Source: Rhizobium sp. (GTDB lineage Bacteria > Pseudomonadota > Alphaproteobacteria > Rhizobiales > Rhizobiaceae). From it: DNA of 64,000 nucleotides. The notes under the pieces are model-generated. The model ran no database searches and had not been told where the DNA came from. It was given only the letters and a program-made list of their open reading frames with translations. A program made the translations under genes and the position numbers. This document shows positions 17,663-28,439 of this stretch, piece by piece. Numbering within the stretch: position 1 is the stretch's first letter; each line of letters opens with the position of its first letter. The stretch spans positions 1 to 64,000 of the forward strand of contig JAHHDR010000039.1 of NCBI GenBank assembly GCA_019739215.1, read 5' to 3'.

Positions 17663-18453
17663 TGCTCATGCAACAGCGGATGTTCGACGCAGAAACATTG
17701 ATGGCCTTTGCCGATGGCGAACTGGACGCTGCGATGGCTGCTCGCGTCGCCGGCGCGCTCGATGGCGACCCGTCGCTGGCCGCCGAGGTCGAGATGTACC
17801 GCTCCACACGCGCGGCGATCGCCGAGGCAATGCAGCCCGTCGTGCGGGAGGCAGTGCCACCAAGCCTTACGCTGTCGGTACTGGCGATGGTCGAGCGCGA
17901 CCGCGAAGCGCGGGCACAACCCGCTTCCGTGGTACGGGGAGGCGTGGTGTCCCTCGACAAGGCTCGGTCGCGCCGCCGGAGCAAGGCCCCGGCCTGGCTG
18001 ATGCCCATGGCCGCGGCCCTGGTTCTCGTAGCGGGCGGCTCGGGCGGCTATTTCATCGGCTCGCGCCTGCCGGCGCCGGTGCCGGTTGAGTTCGCCTCGA
18101 TCGACGATCCGGCGATCATCCAGGCGCTTTCGGAAATCCCGTCCGGCAATGCCGTCGACGTGCCCGGCACGGGTCGAACGATCGAGCCGATCCTCAGCTT
18201 CCAACTCGAAGACGGGACATTGTGCCGCGAGTACAAGCTGAAGGGGCCGGAGGCCAAGGGCGTGGTGTCGATCGCGTGCCGGGAACAGGACCGCTGGAAG
18301 ACGCACCTGCTGATGGCATCAACGCGGGTGGAGGAAGGGTTTGAGCCTGCGGGCTCAGCCGAGACAATCGATGCCTATCTTGCGTCGATCCATGCCGGAT
18401 CACCCCTGGACGGACCCGCGGAAGACGCAGCCCTTGGCATCGTTCGGCGCTGA
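17662..18453 (+). CDS. membrane-anchored anti-sigma factor
   Basis: A 263-aa protein. The N-terminal cytoplasmic part (about residues 8-60) fits an anti-sigma zinc-finger-less RskA/ChrR-like helical domain (FDAETLMAFADGELD). One membrane helix follows at about 112-135 (WLMPMAAALVLVAGGSGGYFIGS) and a periplasmic domain with two Cys residues that might form a redox pair (CREYK and IACREQ). It should hold the cognate sigma factor inactive at the membrane. Confidence 0.85.
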   Translation: MLMQQRMFDAETLMAFADGELDAAMAARVAGALDGDPSLAAEVEMYRSTRAAIAEAMQPVVREAVPPSLTLSVLAMVERDREARAQPASVVRGGVVSLDKARSRRRSKAPAWLMPMAAALVLVAGGSGGYFIGSRLPAPVPVEFASIDDPAIIQALSEIPSGNAVDVPGTGRTIEPILSFQLEDGTLCREYKLKGPEAKGVVSIACREQDRWKTHLLMASTRVEEGFEPAGSAETIDAYLASIHAGSPLDGPAEDAALGIVRR

Positions 18454-18721
18454 GCCGCCGGCCTCTCGGTACCCACAGGTTCGTCGCTCCCAACCGCAGG
18501 TGCGGCTTTCCTCCGTGCCGAAATGCTCCGTTCAGCGTGTCTGCTTGTAGACGGACTTCCGCGAATTGGCATAAGAGGACGGCAGTTGCCGCTTCACCCG
18601 CGCCAGCGATGCGATCGTCCTGCTACGAAAAGCATGCGATTGCAAACCGCCTGACATGTCAGGATGGGATGGTGCGGGCTCGGCGGGTCGTCGGTACAAG
18701 CGGCCAGTGAGGGCAGGGCGT

Positions 18722-20047
18722 ATGAAGATTTCCATGGTCGGTACGGGGTATGTCGGTCTCGTTTCTGGTGCCTGCTTTGCAGATTTCGGCCATTCCGTGA
18801 CCTGCGTCGACAAGGACGTCGAGAAGATCGCATCGCTCCAAACGGGACGTATTCCGATCTACGAGCCCGGTCTGGACGATATCGTGGAGCGAAACCGGAC
18901 CGCCGGGCGTCTGAGCTTCACCACCGATCTCGGCAAGACCGTGGAGGATAGCGACATCGTTTTCATCGCGGTTGGAACGCCCTCGCGCCGAGGCGACGGT
19001 CACGCCGACCTGTCCTATGTCTACGCGGCAGCGCGGGAGATCGCGCTGTCGCTCGACGGGTTCACCGTCGTTGTGACCAAGTCCACCGTGCCGGTCGGGA
19101 CCGGCGACGAGGTCGAGCGCATCATCCGCGAGACCAATCCCGAGGCCGACTTCGCAGTGGTCTCCAATCCAGAGTTCCTGCGCGAGGGGGCTGCGATCGA
19201 GGACTTCAAGCGGCCAGATCGGATCGTGATCGGGCTTGAGGACGAACGCGCCCGCGGGGTCATGACCGAGGTCTATCGCCCGCTCTACCTCAACCAGTCG
19301 CCGCTGCTGTTCACGTCGCGGCGGACGTCCGAACTCATCAAATATGCGGCCAACGCCTTCCTGGCGATGAAGATCACCTTTATCAATGAGATCGCCGATC
19401 TTTGCGAGAAGGTCGACGCCAACGTCCAGGAGGTGGCCCGCGGCATCGGGCTTGACGGTCGTATCGGCAGCAAGTTCCTTCATGCCGGTCCGGGCTATGG
19501 CGGCTCGTGCTTCCCGAAGGACACGCTGGCGCTGGTTAAGACGGCGCAGGACCACGAAGCGCCGCTGCGCCTCGTCGAGACGACGGTCACGGTCAACGAC
19601 AACCGAAAGCGGGCCATGGTCCGCAAGATCATCGCCGCGATGGGCGGCGAGATCCGGGGCCGGACCGTTGCGCTGCTCGGCCTTGCCTTCAAGCCGAACA
19701 CGGACGACATGCGTGACAGTCCCGCGATCACCATCGTGCGCGGGCTGCAGGATGCGGGTGCCCATGTCAGGGGCTATGATCCCGAGGCGATGGACTATGC
19801 ACGCCAGGTCATCGACGACATCGAACTGGCGGAGAACGAGTATGAGGCGGCGGCCGGCGCAGATGCGATCGTGATCGTCACCGAGTGGAACCATTTCCGA
19901 GCGCTCGACCTGCCGCGCTTGAAATCGATCATGAACGCGCCCGTCATGGTCGATCTCCGCAACATCTATCGACCCGAAGACGTGGTGCGGCACGGCTTTG
20001 CCTATGCGAGCGTCGGTCGCGCGTCGGCGGGAGGCGAAGCCCAATGA
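18722..20047 (+). CDS. ugd: UDP-glucose 6-dehydrogenase
   Basis: A 441-aa enzyme oxidising UDP-glucose to UDP-glucuronate with two NAD+. The Rossmann motif GTGYVGLV is at residues 7-14; the catalytic Cys lies in GPGYGGSCFPKD; the C-terminal domain has GLAFKPNTDDMRDSP. Start MKISMVG was chosen because it opens the first strand. Its stop overlaps the next start (ATGA), pairing it with the epimerase, as rkpK and lpsL are paired in Sinorhizobium. Provides uronic acids for capsule, LPS or exopolysaccharide. Confidence 0.93.
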   Translation: MKISMVGTGYVGLVSGACFADFGHSVTCVDKDVEKIASLQTGRIPIYEPGLDDIVERNRTAGRLSFTTDLGKTVEDSDIVFIAVGTPSRRGDGHADLSYVYAAAREIALSLDGFTVVVTKSTVPVGTGDEVERIIRETNPEADFAVVSNPEFLREGAAIEDFKRPDRIVIGLEDERARGVMTEVYRPLYLNQSPLLFTSRRTSELIKYAANAFLAMKITFINEIADLCEKVDANVQEVARGIGLDGRIGSKFLHAGPGYGGSCFPKDTLALVKTAQDHEAPLRLVETTVTVNDNRKRAMVRKIIAAMGGEIRGRTVALLGLAFKPNTDDMRDSPAITIVRGLQDAGAHVRGYDPEAMDYARQVIDDIELAENEYEAAAGADAIVIVTEWNHFRALDLPRLKSIMNAPVMVDLRNIYRPEDVVRHGFAYASVGRASAGGEAQ

Positions 20048-21063
20048 GGTTCTTCATCACAGGGACCGCCGGGTTCATCGGCTTCCACCTGGCGCGACGC
20101 CTGCTCGACGACGGCCATTTCGTCGTCGGCTTCGATGGGATGACACCTTACTATGATGTCGAACTCAAGCGCCGGCGGCACGCGATCCTGGCGCGGCGGA
20201 ATGCCTTCCAGCCCGTTATCGGCATGCTTGAGGACGTTGCAGGCCTCGGCGAGGCGGCACGGCAGGCCCGGCCTGACGTCATCATTCATCTTGCGGCGCA
20301 GGCGGGTGTCCGCTACAGCCTCGAAAATCCGGGTTCCTACATCGCCTCCAACCTGATTGGGTCATGGAACATGCTGGAACTGGCTCGGGAACTGAAGCCG
20401 GGTCACCTGCTCCTTGCCTCGACATCCTCCGTCTATGGCGCCAACAGCGACCTGCTGTTCACCGAAAGCGACCGGGCTGACGAGCAGCTTTCTCTCTATG
20501 CCGCCACCAAGAAGTCCATGGAAGTACTGTCGCACAGCTATGCCCATCTGCACGGCATTCCGACAACGGCCATGCGCTTCTTCACGGTCTACGGCCCCTG
20601 GGGTCGACCCGACATGGCCTTGTTCAAGTTCGTTGCGGCGATCCTCGAGGGCAGGCCGCTGGAAATTTTCGGTCAGGGTCAGATGTCGCGGGACTTCACC
20701 TTCGTGGACGACGTCGTGGAGGCGATCACGCGGCTGGTCGGCGTGGTCCCGTCGGAAGACAACAGGGTGGGGCAAGCCGGCATCACCGATACGCTGTCCC
20801 ACCAGGCGCCATTCCGCGTCGTCAATGTCGGCGGTGGGCAGCCTGTGCCGCTCATGCAGTTCGTCGAAACCGTGGAGGCAGCCGTTGGCAAGCCGGCCAT
20901 CCGGAAGATGCTGCCCCTGCAGCCGGGCGACATGCGCGCGACCTATGCATCGGCGGATCTCCTGAGGGCGCTGACCGGCTTCGTTCCGGCGGTCGACCTC
21001 AAAACGGGGGTGGGCGCCTTCGTCGAGTGGTACCGTTCGGAATATGACCGCCCTCCGGCGTGA
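20044..21063 (+). CDS. lpsL: UDP-glucuronate 4-epimerase (NAD-dependent epimerase)
   Basis: A 339-aa extended SDR enzyme: GTAGFIGFHLA nucleotide loop near the N-terminus, catalytic Ser/Thr in ASTSSVYG and the YAATKKS Tyr/Lys pair, then FFTVYGPWGRPDMALF typical of UDP-glucuronate epimerases. It converts UDP-glucuronate to UDP-galacturonate, directly using the product of the upstream dehydrogenase, with which it overlaps by four bases. The lpsL symbol rests on this pairing and family match. Confidence 0.88.
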   Translation: MRFFITGTAGFIGFHLARRLLDDGHFVVGFDGMTPYYDVELKRRRHAILARRNAFQPVIGMLEDVAGLGEAARQARPDVIIHLAAQAGVRYSLENPGSYIASNLIGSWNMLELARELKPGHLLLASTSSVYGANSDLLFTESDRADEQLSLYAATKKSMEVLSHSYAHLHGIPTTAMRFFTVYGPWGRPDMALFKFVAAILEGRPLEIFGQGQMSRDFTFVDDVVEAITRLVGVVPSEDNRVGQAGITDTLSHQAPFRVVNVGGGQPVPLMQFVETVEAAVGKPAIRKMLPLQPGDMRATYASADLLRALTGFVPAVDLKTGVGAFVEWYRSEYDRPPA

Positions 21064-21312
21064 TGCTGGTGGCGCGCCGCGGCGGCGGACCGGCCTGATT
21101 TTCGCGGCCTCACCCTGACGGAACCCGGGGCTCGCACGAAGCCTGCGACTTGAAAAAGGCCTTTGACTTCACCATGTTCGGCGCGAATGGCGGGGTTGCC
21201 GGCAGTTTCAACAATTTCGCTTGCGCATTCCAGGCGAAAGCTCTAAACGGCTGCGCAACCCGGCCCGTGCCTCGGGCTGGCCGCCATATTTCGACAATAG
21301 GGAAGCATCCAG

Positions 21313-22488
<1,176 letters not shown>

Positions 22489-22878
22489 CGATCGATCGCT
22501 GCGACGAGGCCGAAAGCGGCCGACGGCAGCAAGAGTGGTGCAAATGGCGCGCAAGCGCGATTTGCACGCGGCGCCGGCATCGTCGCCTCGATCATCGAGT
22601 AACGATCGATCGCTGCGACGAGGCCGAAAGCGGCCGACGGCAGCAAGAGTGGTGCAAATGGCGCGTAAGCGCGATTTGCACGCGGCGCCGGCATCGTCGC
22701 CTCGATCATCGAGTAACGATCGATCGCTGCGACGAGGCCGAAAGCGGCCGACGGCAGCAAGAGTGGTGCAAATGGCGCGCAAGCGCGATTTGCACGCGGC
22801 GCCGGCATGTCGCCTCGATCATCGAGTAAGCGGACCGACAACAAGGGCAGGGGCGTTGCCGTTCCTCTCTCAGATGAA

Positions 22879-22912
22879 CCCCGAAGGCTGTGCACCAGCC
22901 TTCGGGGTTTTC
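22879..22912 (+). terminator. rho-independent terminator of tuf
   Basis: A 12-bp perfect stem, CCCCGAAGGCTG / CAGCCTTCGGGG, with loop TGCAC, followed by TTTTCGTTT. It is placed after the tandem repeats, so the tuf transcript would include all repeat copies. Confidence 0.9.
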
Positions 22913-22946
22913 GTTTACAGGCCGAGCGACGACTGACGAGACAGCG

Positions 22947-23384
22947 TCACGTCGAAACCGGCGAGCCCGGGTGCCATCCCGGAGACGCCATCCGGAAGCC
23001 GGAAAACTCGAAACCGGGCGCTACGGTGCAACTGACCAGCGTCCAGTCCCCCAGGCTCCTGGCGCACTGCCATTCATGCTTTCGCACCAGCCCCTGCGGG
23101 CGTTGTCCGGCTGCGAGATCGGCGCCGAGAATGATCGTCCGGAGGACCTCACCATCCGCTGAAAGGCTCAGTTCGAGCGGCGCGCCCGCGTGATAGTGCC
23201 ATATTTCAACGGCATCGACCGTATGCCAGTGCGACCGGTCTCCGCCTTCCAGCAGGTAGTAGATGGCGGTGGAACTGGCGCGGCCGTCATGACCTTCCGT
23301 GTCCTGGAACGTCTGTGCATACCAGCCGCCCTCGGGGTGACGTTCGAGCTTGAGGATGTCGATGATCTCGCGAGCGGTGGTCAT
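22947..23384 (-). CDS. cupin domain-containing protein (DUF985 family)
   Basis: A 145-aa single-domain protein starting TTAREIIDILKLERHPEGG. The LERHPEGGWYAQTF opening, STAIYYLLEGGDRSHWH and AVEIWHYHAGAPLEL match the DUF985 (cupin_5) family, whose His residues line a metal or sugar-binding cup. Function is not established for the family. It converges on the tuf terminator. Confidence 0.8.
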   Translation of the reverse strand: MTTAREIIDILKLERHPEGGWYAQTFQDTEGHDGRASSTAIYYLLEGGDRSHWHTVDAVEIWHYHAGAPLELSLSADGEVLRTIILGADLAAGQRPQGLVRKHEWQCARSLGDWTLVSCTVAPGFEFSGFRMASPGWHPGSPVST

Positions 23385-23440
23385 TGATGCCTCCTGGGCG
23401 ATCTGGTGTGGGAGAGTAGACTGGTCAGAAGGGAGATTGG

Positions 23441-24751
23441 TCAGAGAAGGAAGTCGCTGTCGGTGAGGGTCTGTCGGCCATCGAGGACGATGCGAAAGTC
23501 CGCATTGCGATCGCCGTCGGCATCGACATCGACATAGGTGTCGCCACCCTGCCGGTACCAACGGATTTCCATGCCCGCTCCCGAGAAGGCTTCGCCCTGC
23601 TTGCCGAGCAGGGTGAGGTCCCCGATCCCGGCCAGCGCGATCCGGTCCGCGCCGTTGCCGAAATCGGTGATGGTGTCCGGCGCCTTGATCTTGCTGTCGC
23701 GCAGTGTAGTGAACGCGAAGATGTCGGCACCGCCGCCGCCTGTCAGGATATCTGCGCCCTGCAGGCCCGCGAGAATGTCCGCGCCGCCCTGTCCCGAAAG
23801 CTGGTTCGCGCCCTTCATCCCGAGGATCAGATCGTCGTCATTGCCGCTGTCGTCGTTGTTCGTCCCATCCCCGTTGACATCCATCATGCTGCTGCTTGCG
23901 GCAAGCAATTCCTCGACATGCGATTTCACCTGAAGGCCCAGCGCCTTGAGCGCGGCGCGGATTGCCGGCATCTGTTCGCCGCCGATCGCGTCGATTCCGG
24001 GCACGCCCTTGACGGCGCCCGCCTGTTCGGGATCGTAGCGGTCCTCATAGGCGAGAATTGTATCGTGGTGGCGGGCCAGCATCTGGCCTGCCTGGCGGGC
24101 TTCGGCGAAGCTCGCCTTTCCATCCGTGTCAAACAGGCCGAAGGTTTCGGCCTCGACATAGCGCCGGTTGGCGAGGCCGGTGATGCCGTTGCCGTTCGAG
24201 TTGTAGCGGATCTCGTACCAGGCCTCGGCGCGGTCGCCGGCGTCGATGGCTGCCTTGAGCTTGGGGCCAAGCAGGCTCGGTCCGTTCCAGCACAGCGAGA
24301 ACAGGGCCTCGCGCTCGCGCGATTGGGGGATCCCGTTGAGCCAGTCATCGATCCTGTCTTCGTAGTCAGGTGCGAGGGCATCGAGCGCCTTGCGCACGGC
24401 GGCGTCGTTCTTCAGGCGGAACGTCTCCGGCACATCGTCATCCCGGGTATGGTGCCAGTTCTTCATCACGCGATCGAGATTGGCCTGCAGCGTGGTGCTG
24501 GTGTCCGGCGCATAGCTCTTGTCGACCTCCGCTTCCAGCCGGGCGAGGAGTGTGTCGCTCCAGTTCTTGCCGCCGACGATCACGCGAAGCACAGGCTCGA
24601 GGTTGTAGACGAGATTGAAACCGATGCCGATTGTCGGGTCGCCGACGGTGTCGACATAGGGCAGTCGCGTCGATCCCTCGAGCAGAACGAGAAGTTCGGC
24701 GCGGGCGGTGGAATAGGTCTTGGAGTTCCCGGTCTCGTTCCAGTTCAGCAT
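23441..24751 (-). CDS. T4-lysozyme-like (GH24-type) muramidase fused to RTX calcium-binding repeats
   Basis: A 436-aa protein without N-terminal signal peptide. Residues 19-44 carry Glu25, Asp34 and Thr40 in LLEG...YVDTVGDPTIGIG; the spacings (9 and 6) equal those of the T4 lysozyme catalytic residues E11, D20 and T26. The lysozyme-like region runs to about 215 (NRRYVEAETFGLF). After a linker, an Asp/Asn/Gly-rich block and RTX nonapeptides (GGADILAGL, GADILTGGGGADIF) lead into a serralysin-type C-terminus (DTITDFGNGADRI...DSDFLL), which is a type I secretion signal. It therefore looks like a secreted, calcium-folded peptidoglycan hydrolase. The exporter is not in the window. Confidence 0.8.
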   Translation of the reverse strand: MLNWNETGNSKTYSTARAELLVLLEGSTRLPYVDTVGDPTIGIGFNLVYNLEPVLRVIVGGKNWSDTLLARLEAEVDKSYAPDTSTTLQANLDRVMKNWHHTRDDDVPETFRLKNDAAVRKALDALAPDYEDRIDDWLNGIPQSREREALFSLCWNGPSLLGPKLKAAIDAGDRAEAWYEIRYNSNGNGITGLANRRYVEAETFGLFDTDGKASFAEARQAGQMLARHHDTILAYEDRYDPEQAGAVKGVPGIDAIGGEQMPAIRAALKALGLQVKSHVEELLAASSSMMDVNGDGTNNDDSGNDDDLILGMKGANQLSGQGGADILAGLQGADILTGGGGADIFAFTTLRDSKIKAPDTITDFGNGADRIALAGIGDLTLLGKQGEAFSGAGMEIRWYRQGGDTYVDVDADGDRNADFRIVLDGRQTLTDSDFLL

Positions 24752-24969
24752 ATGGACCCCTGCGTTTTCGCCAATCTAGGATGCGGGGGTAAACAGGCCT
24801 TTGCCGACCGCCAGAAAACTTGGGCGAGCAAACCTGATTTCCGGCGCAGGGTACCGGCAGCGGCTGGTTCCCCGCGATCATGCCGGTTGCCACGCTCGCA
24901 CCGTTTTCCGCTTTGATTGCTGATCCCGATTGACTATTGAACGGACATAGACATGCCGGAGGGTGCATC

Positions 24970-27585
24970 TTGGCAGCGACGCTGACCCGCAATATCGCAA
25001 CAATGCTCTTTCTGCTCCTGCTCCCGGTATGGGCGCTGGCGCAGGAGGCGAGGGATCCCCCGGCAACATCGTCGCAACTTGCCGTGACGGCTGTGGTGGA
25101 GGCGCTTCAGGCCAAGGTCCGGGGCGAACTCGAGGCTGCCGCGCTCGCGCTCGAGGACCTCAAGGTCAAAGTGGACGGGTCTGATCAGGCCGATGCGGCG
25201 CTCGCCGAACTCAAGGTCGAGGTCGACAACGTAAATTCGGCGATCGTGACATCGCTCGACGAAATCGCTGCACGCCTGGCACTGGTGAGCAAGCGTATCG
25301 AGGAACTGGGCCAGCCCCCGGCCGACGGTCAGACGGAAGACGCAGCACTGACAGCCGATCGCAAGCGGCTTCAGGCGGAGAAGGCCCAGATCAGCGCCAT
25401 CATGTCCGACGGCGAACTGATCCGCAACCAAGCGGGGGACCTGTCGGACCAGATCGTCGACATGCGGCGAACGCTGTTTTCCGAGACAATCTTTCGCCAT
25501 ACCGAACTCAGCGGCGAACTCTTCGGCAATGCATGGCTCGCCGCCACCCAGACCTGGCGAGAGTTGAAAGCAACTGCAGTCAACGCGCTGGAGTTCATGT
25601 GGAGGTTCAAGCACCAGAGCCTGTTTCTCTCGCTGGGGGTGACGATCGTGCTGGCGATCGTGCTTGCCGTCGTGCTGCGGCGCTTCTTGGGGCCGCTGAT
25701 CTACCGCGACCCCAACTATCCCGATCCGCAATATATCCACCGGCTTTCCGTGGCGTTCTGGTCGGCGACAATTCCGGCGATCTCCTGGGCCATCGTCATC
25801 GCATGCGGACTGGGTTTCCTCTACGGGTTCAACGTGTTGCGATCGGACCTGTTCGACATACTCAGGGCCGCCGCCTGGGCAATTGTCGGCGTATATTATG
25901 TCTGGAAGCTGGCGCGCGGCATCGTATCACCGGGCAAGCCGCGATGGCGCCTGATCGAAGTCTCCGACACGGGCGCCCGCCGGATCGTCATCTTTGCCGT
26001 GGTCCTCGCGCTGATCAATGGCCTGACCTATGTGCTGAGCTCGATCAACGTGGTGCTCGATGCGCCACTGGTGCTGACGGTGGTGGAGAGCCTGATCTCA
26101 TCGATCGTCACCGGCATCACGCTCGTATTCCTCTCTTTTCTCCGGCCGATGGGCGGAGCGCCGAAGGAAGGCGTTACCTGGCCGCGCGCGATCCGCTTTC
26201 TCGTTCTGATGACGGGGATCGGCCTGATCGTCACGACGCTGTTGGGCTATATCGGCCTGGCGAAATTCGCGTCCTCGCAGATCGTCGTCACCGGTGCCAT
26301 CATCGTCACGATGTATGTCGGCTTTCTCGCCGGCAATGCGATCTCGCGTCATGATGCCTTCGCCAAGACGGCGCTGGGCCTGATGCTGTCGCGGCGCTAT
26401 CGGCTGGGGGAGGTCCGCCTCGACCAGTTGGGACTGGTCAGCGGTCTTCTCAGTCACATGGTCGTGCTGTTGATCGGCATTCCGCTTATCATGCTGACCT
26501 GGGGCTTCAGGGGCGCGGACATATCGGTCATCTTCGTGCGGCTGTTCACCGAGATCCGTGTCGGCAACATCAACATTTCGCTTCTCGGGATCCTTGCGGG
26601 TATCGTGCTTTTCTTCGCGGGCCTGATTGCCACGCGATGGTTCCAGCGCTGGCTCGATGGCACCGTGCTGGCGCGCTCGCATGTCGAGACGGGCGTGCGA
26701 AACTCGGTCAATACGGTGCTGGGCTATGTCGGTATCGTGCTCGCGGCCCTGCTCGGCATATCCGCTGCCGGCTTCGACCTGTCGAGCCTGGCGCTGGTTG
26801 CCGGCGCGCTGTCGCTGGGCATCGGCTTCGGCCTGCAGACGATCGTGCAGAATTTCGTGTCCGGCCTGATCCTGCTCGTCGAGCGTCCCTTCAAGGTCGG
26901 CGACTGGATCGTCAACGGGCCAGCCGAGGGCTTCGTCCGCCGCATTTCGGTGCGGGCCACGGAGATCGAGACATTCCAGAACCAGTCGATTATCGTTCCG
27001 AATTCCCAGTTGATCAATGCGTCCGTCGGCAACTGGACCCTTCGCAACACGCTCGCGCGCAGCGAGATACCCGTCTCGGTTGCCTATGACAGCGATCCGA
27101 GGCGGGTGATGGAACTGCTACTCGAGATCGCGCGCAGTCATCCGCTCGTGCTCACGATGCCGGAGCCCAATGTCGGCTTCCAGGCGTTCGGGCAATCATC
27201 GCTCGATTTCGAGCTGCGCTTTCATCTCGCGGACATATTCCAAGGCGGGCCGGTGCGGAACGAGATTCGGGTCGCGATCATCGAGCGGTTTCGCCAGGAA
27301 GGTATCGAGATGCCCTTGCCGCAACGCGACCTCAATATCCGCGTCAAGACGGAGGGCAGCGCCGGTGCGCTGGAAGACGCGCTGTCCGATGAGGGCCTGC
27401 CGCCGGAGGTCGTGCGCCGGATCGTTGCGCGGGCCGAGCATGGCATCGCGAAACATCCGAGGGGCCGCAAGGTCGATATTGCCGACGATGATGACGGCAG
27501 CCCTTTCGACGGCATGCACCATGCATTGCGCGACGATGACGACCACGATGACGGCGAGGGCGACGAGCCCCCGCAGACCAGGTAG
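24970..27585 (+). CDS. large mechanosensitive ion channel (DUF3772/MscS family)
   Basis: An 871-aa inner-membrane channel. Signal peptide (NIATMLFLLLLPVWALAQ), a long coiled-coil periplasmic region of the DUF3772 type (about 40-210), about ten membrane helices (about 220-600), then the MscS pore helix SLALVAGALSLGIGFGLQTIVQNF at about 607-630 and the beta domain (VERPFKVGDWI). An acidic, His/Asp-rich tail ends the protein. It releases solutes during hypo-osmotic shock. Start TTG 24970 is chosen for its GGAGGG ribosome site and because it opens the signal peptide. Confidence 0.88.
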   Translation: MAATLTRNIATMLFLLLLPVWALAQEARDPPATSSQLAVTAVVEALQAKVRGELEAAALALEDLKVKVDGSDQADAALAELKVEVDNVNSAIVTSLDEIAARLALVSKRIEELGQPPADGQTEDAALTADRKRLQAEKAQISAIMSDGELIRNQAGDLSDQIVDMRRTLFSETIFRHTELSGELFGNAWLAATQTWRELKATAVNALEFMWRFKHQSLFLSLGVTIVLAIVLAVVLRRFLGPLIYRDPNYPDPQYIHRLSVAFWSATIPAISWAIVIACGLGFLYGFNVLRSDLFDILRAAAWAIVGVYYVWKLARGIVSPGKPRWRLIEVSDTGARRIVIFAVVLALINGLTYVLSSINVVLDAPLVLTVVESLISSIVTGITLVFLSFLRPMGGAPKEGVTWPRAIRFLVLMTGIGLIVTTLLGYIGLAKFASSQIVVTGAIIVTMYVGFLAGNAISRHDAFAKTALGLMLSRRYRLGEVRLDQLGLVSGLLSHMVVLLIGIPLIMLTWGFRGADISVIFVRLFTEIRVGNINISLLGILAGIVLFFAGLIATRWFQRWLDGTVLARSHVETGVRNSVNTVLGYVGIVLAALLGISAAGFDLSSLALVAGALSLGIGFGLQTIVQNFVSGLILLVERPFKVGDWIVNGPAEGFVRRISVRATEIETFQNQSIIVPNSQLINASVGNWTLRNTLARSEIPVSVAYDSDPRRVMELLLEIARSHPLVLTMPEPNVGFQAFGQSSLDFELRFHLADIFQGGPVRNEIRVAIIERFRQEGIEMPLPQRDLNIRVKTEGSAGALEDALSDEGLPPEVVRRIVARAEHGIAKHPRGRKVDIADDDDGSPFDGMHHALRDDDDHDDGEGDEPPQTR

Positions 27586-27590
27586 CCGCC

Positions 27591-28355
27591 TCAGCCGGCA
27601 ACCGTCTCGAACAGGGCCATGTCGAGCATGAACGAGCCATCCGGTTCGATTTCGAAATGCCGGCGGACTTCCTCGGGCGCGCTGTCCTGAACCAGCCGGA
27701 TCGCGTTCGCCAGCGGCTCCGGCGTCGCCATGCGTGCTATCCAGACGGGGAAGTCCATCCGTACGCGCCAGGTGCTGACCTGTTGGATACTGAAGCCGGC
27801 GCTTGCCAGCTTCGCCCGCCATTCGGCCTCCGACCAGTCGCGGACATGCGAGGTATCGCGCAACAGTTCCACGCATTGCAGATGCGTATCGAGCAATGGC
27901 GATGCGGACGCGACGACATCGACGAATATCGCCGGCGCGCCGGTCTTCAGGATCCGCCGGCCCTCGCGAAGGCCGGCATCGATGTCCTGCCAGTGGTGCG
28001 CGGAGTAGCGACAGCCCAGCATGTCAAAACAGGCATCGTCAAAAGGCAGTTTCTCGGCGGCACAGCGGGTGGTGCCGACCGTGTCGAGGCCGCGCGAGGC
28101 CGCAGCCTCGCTGACGGCGGCCAGCATGTCGTCGGAGAGGTCGCAGGCGATGGTTTCGCCCGCATGTGGTGCCATTGCATATGTGACGTGCCCGCCGCCG
28201 CATCCCAGGTCGACGGCGCGGGCCGGCTGGATCTGCCGGGCAATCTCGGCGATGCGCGCGAGGTCGGCACCTTGGGAATGCACGGCGCTGTCGACATAGG
28301 CCCGGGCGCGTGGACCGAACTGGCGGGTGACATGGGTATCGTGGGCGGATTTCAT
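27591..28355 (-). CDS. class I SAM-dependent methyltransferase
   Basis: A 254-aa protein of the UbiE/Methyltransf_11 type: SAM-binding motif I is AVDLGCGGGHVTYAM (about residues 47-61), with DLSDDML and DMLGCRYSAHHW downstream. ATG at 28355 follows AAGGAG. It is divergent from an XRE-family regulator 84 bases away, an arrangement suggesting local control. The substrate is unknown. Confidence 0.85.
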   Translation of the reverse strand: MKSAHDTHVTRQFGPRARAYVDSAVHSQGADLARIAEIARQIQPARAVDLGCGGGHVTYAMAPHAGETIACDLSDDMLAAVSEAAASRGLDTVGTTRCAAEKLPFDDACFDMLGCRYSAHHWQDIDAGLREGRRILKTGAPAIFVDVVASASPLLDTHLQCVELLRDTSHVRDWSEAEWRAKLASAGFSIQQVSTWRVRMDFPVWIARMATPEPLANAIRLVQDSAPEEVRRHFEIEPDGSFMLDMALFETVAG

Positions 28356-28402
28356 TGTCGTCTCCTTGGCTTCGACAATACTCTGCATCAACAATTATTC
28401 TG

Positions 28403-28432
28403 TTACAAGATTGGCGTTTATCCTGGTATAAG
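28403..28432 (+). promoter_or_regulatory. candidate promoter of the XRE regulator (possibly leaderless transcript)
   Basis: TTACAA (28403-28408), 18-base spacer, TATAAG (28427-28432). The -10 hexamer ends only seven bases before the regulator's ATG, so transcription would start at or next to the start codon. Confidence 0.35.
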
Positions 28433-28439
28433 CGGCTCC

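Noticed and set aside
18659..20044. 461-aa minus-strand frame opposite UDP-glucose dehydrogenase
   Set aside because: Shadow of a fully motif-supported enzyme.
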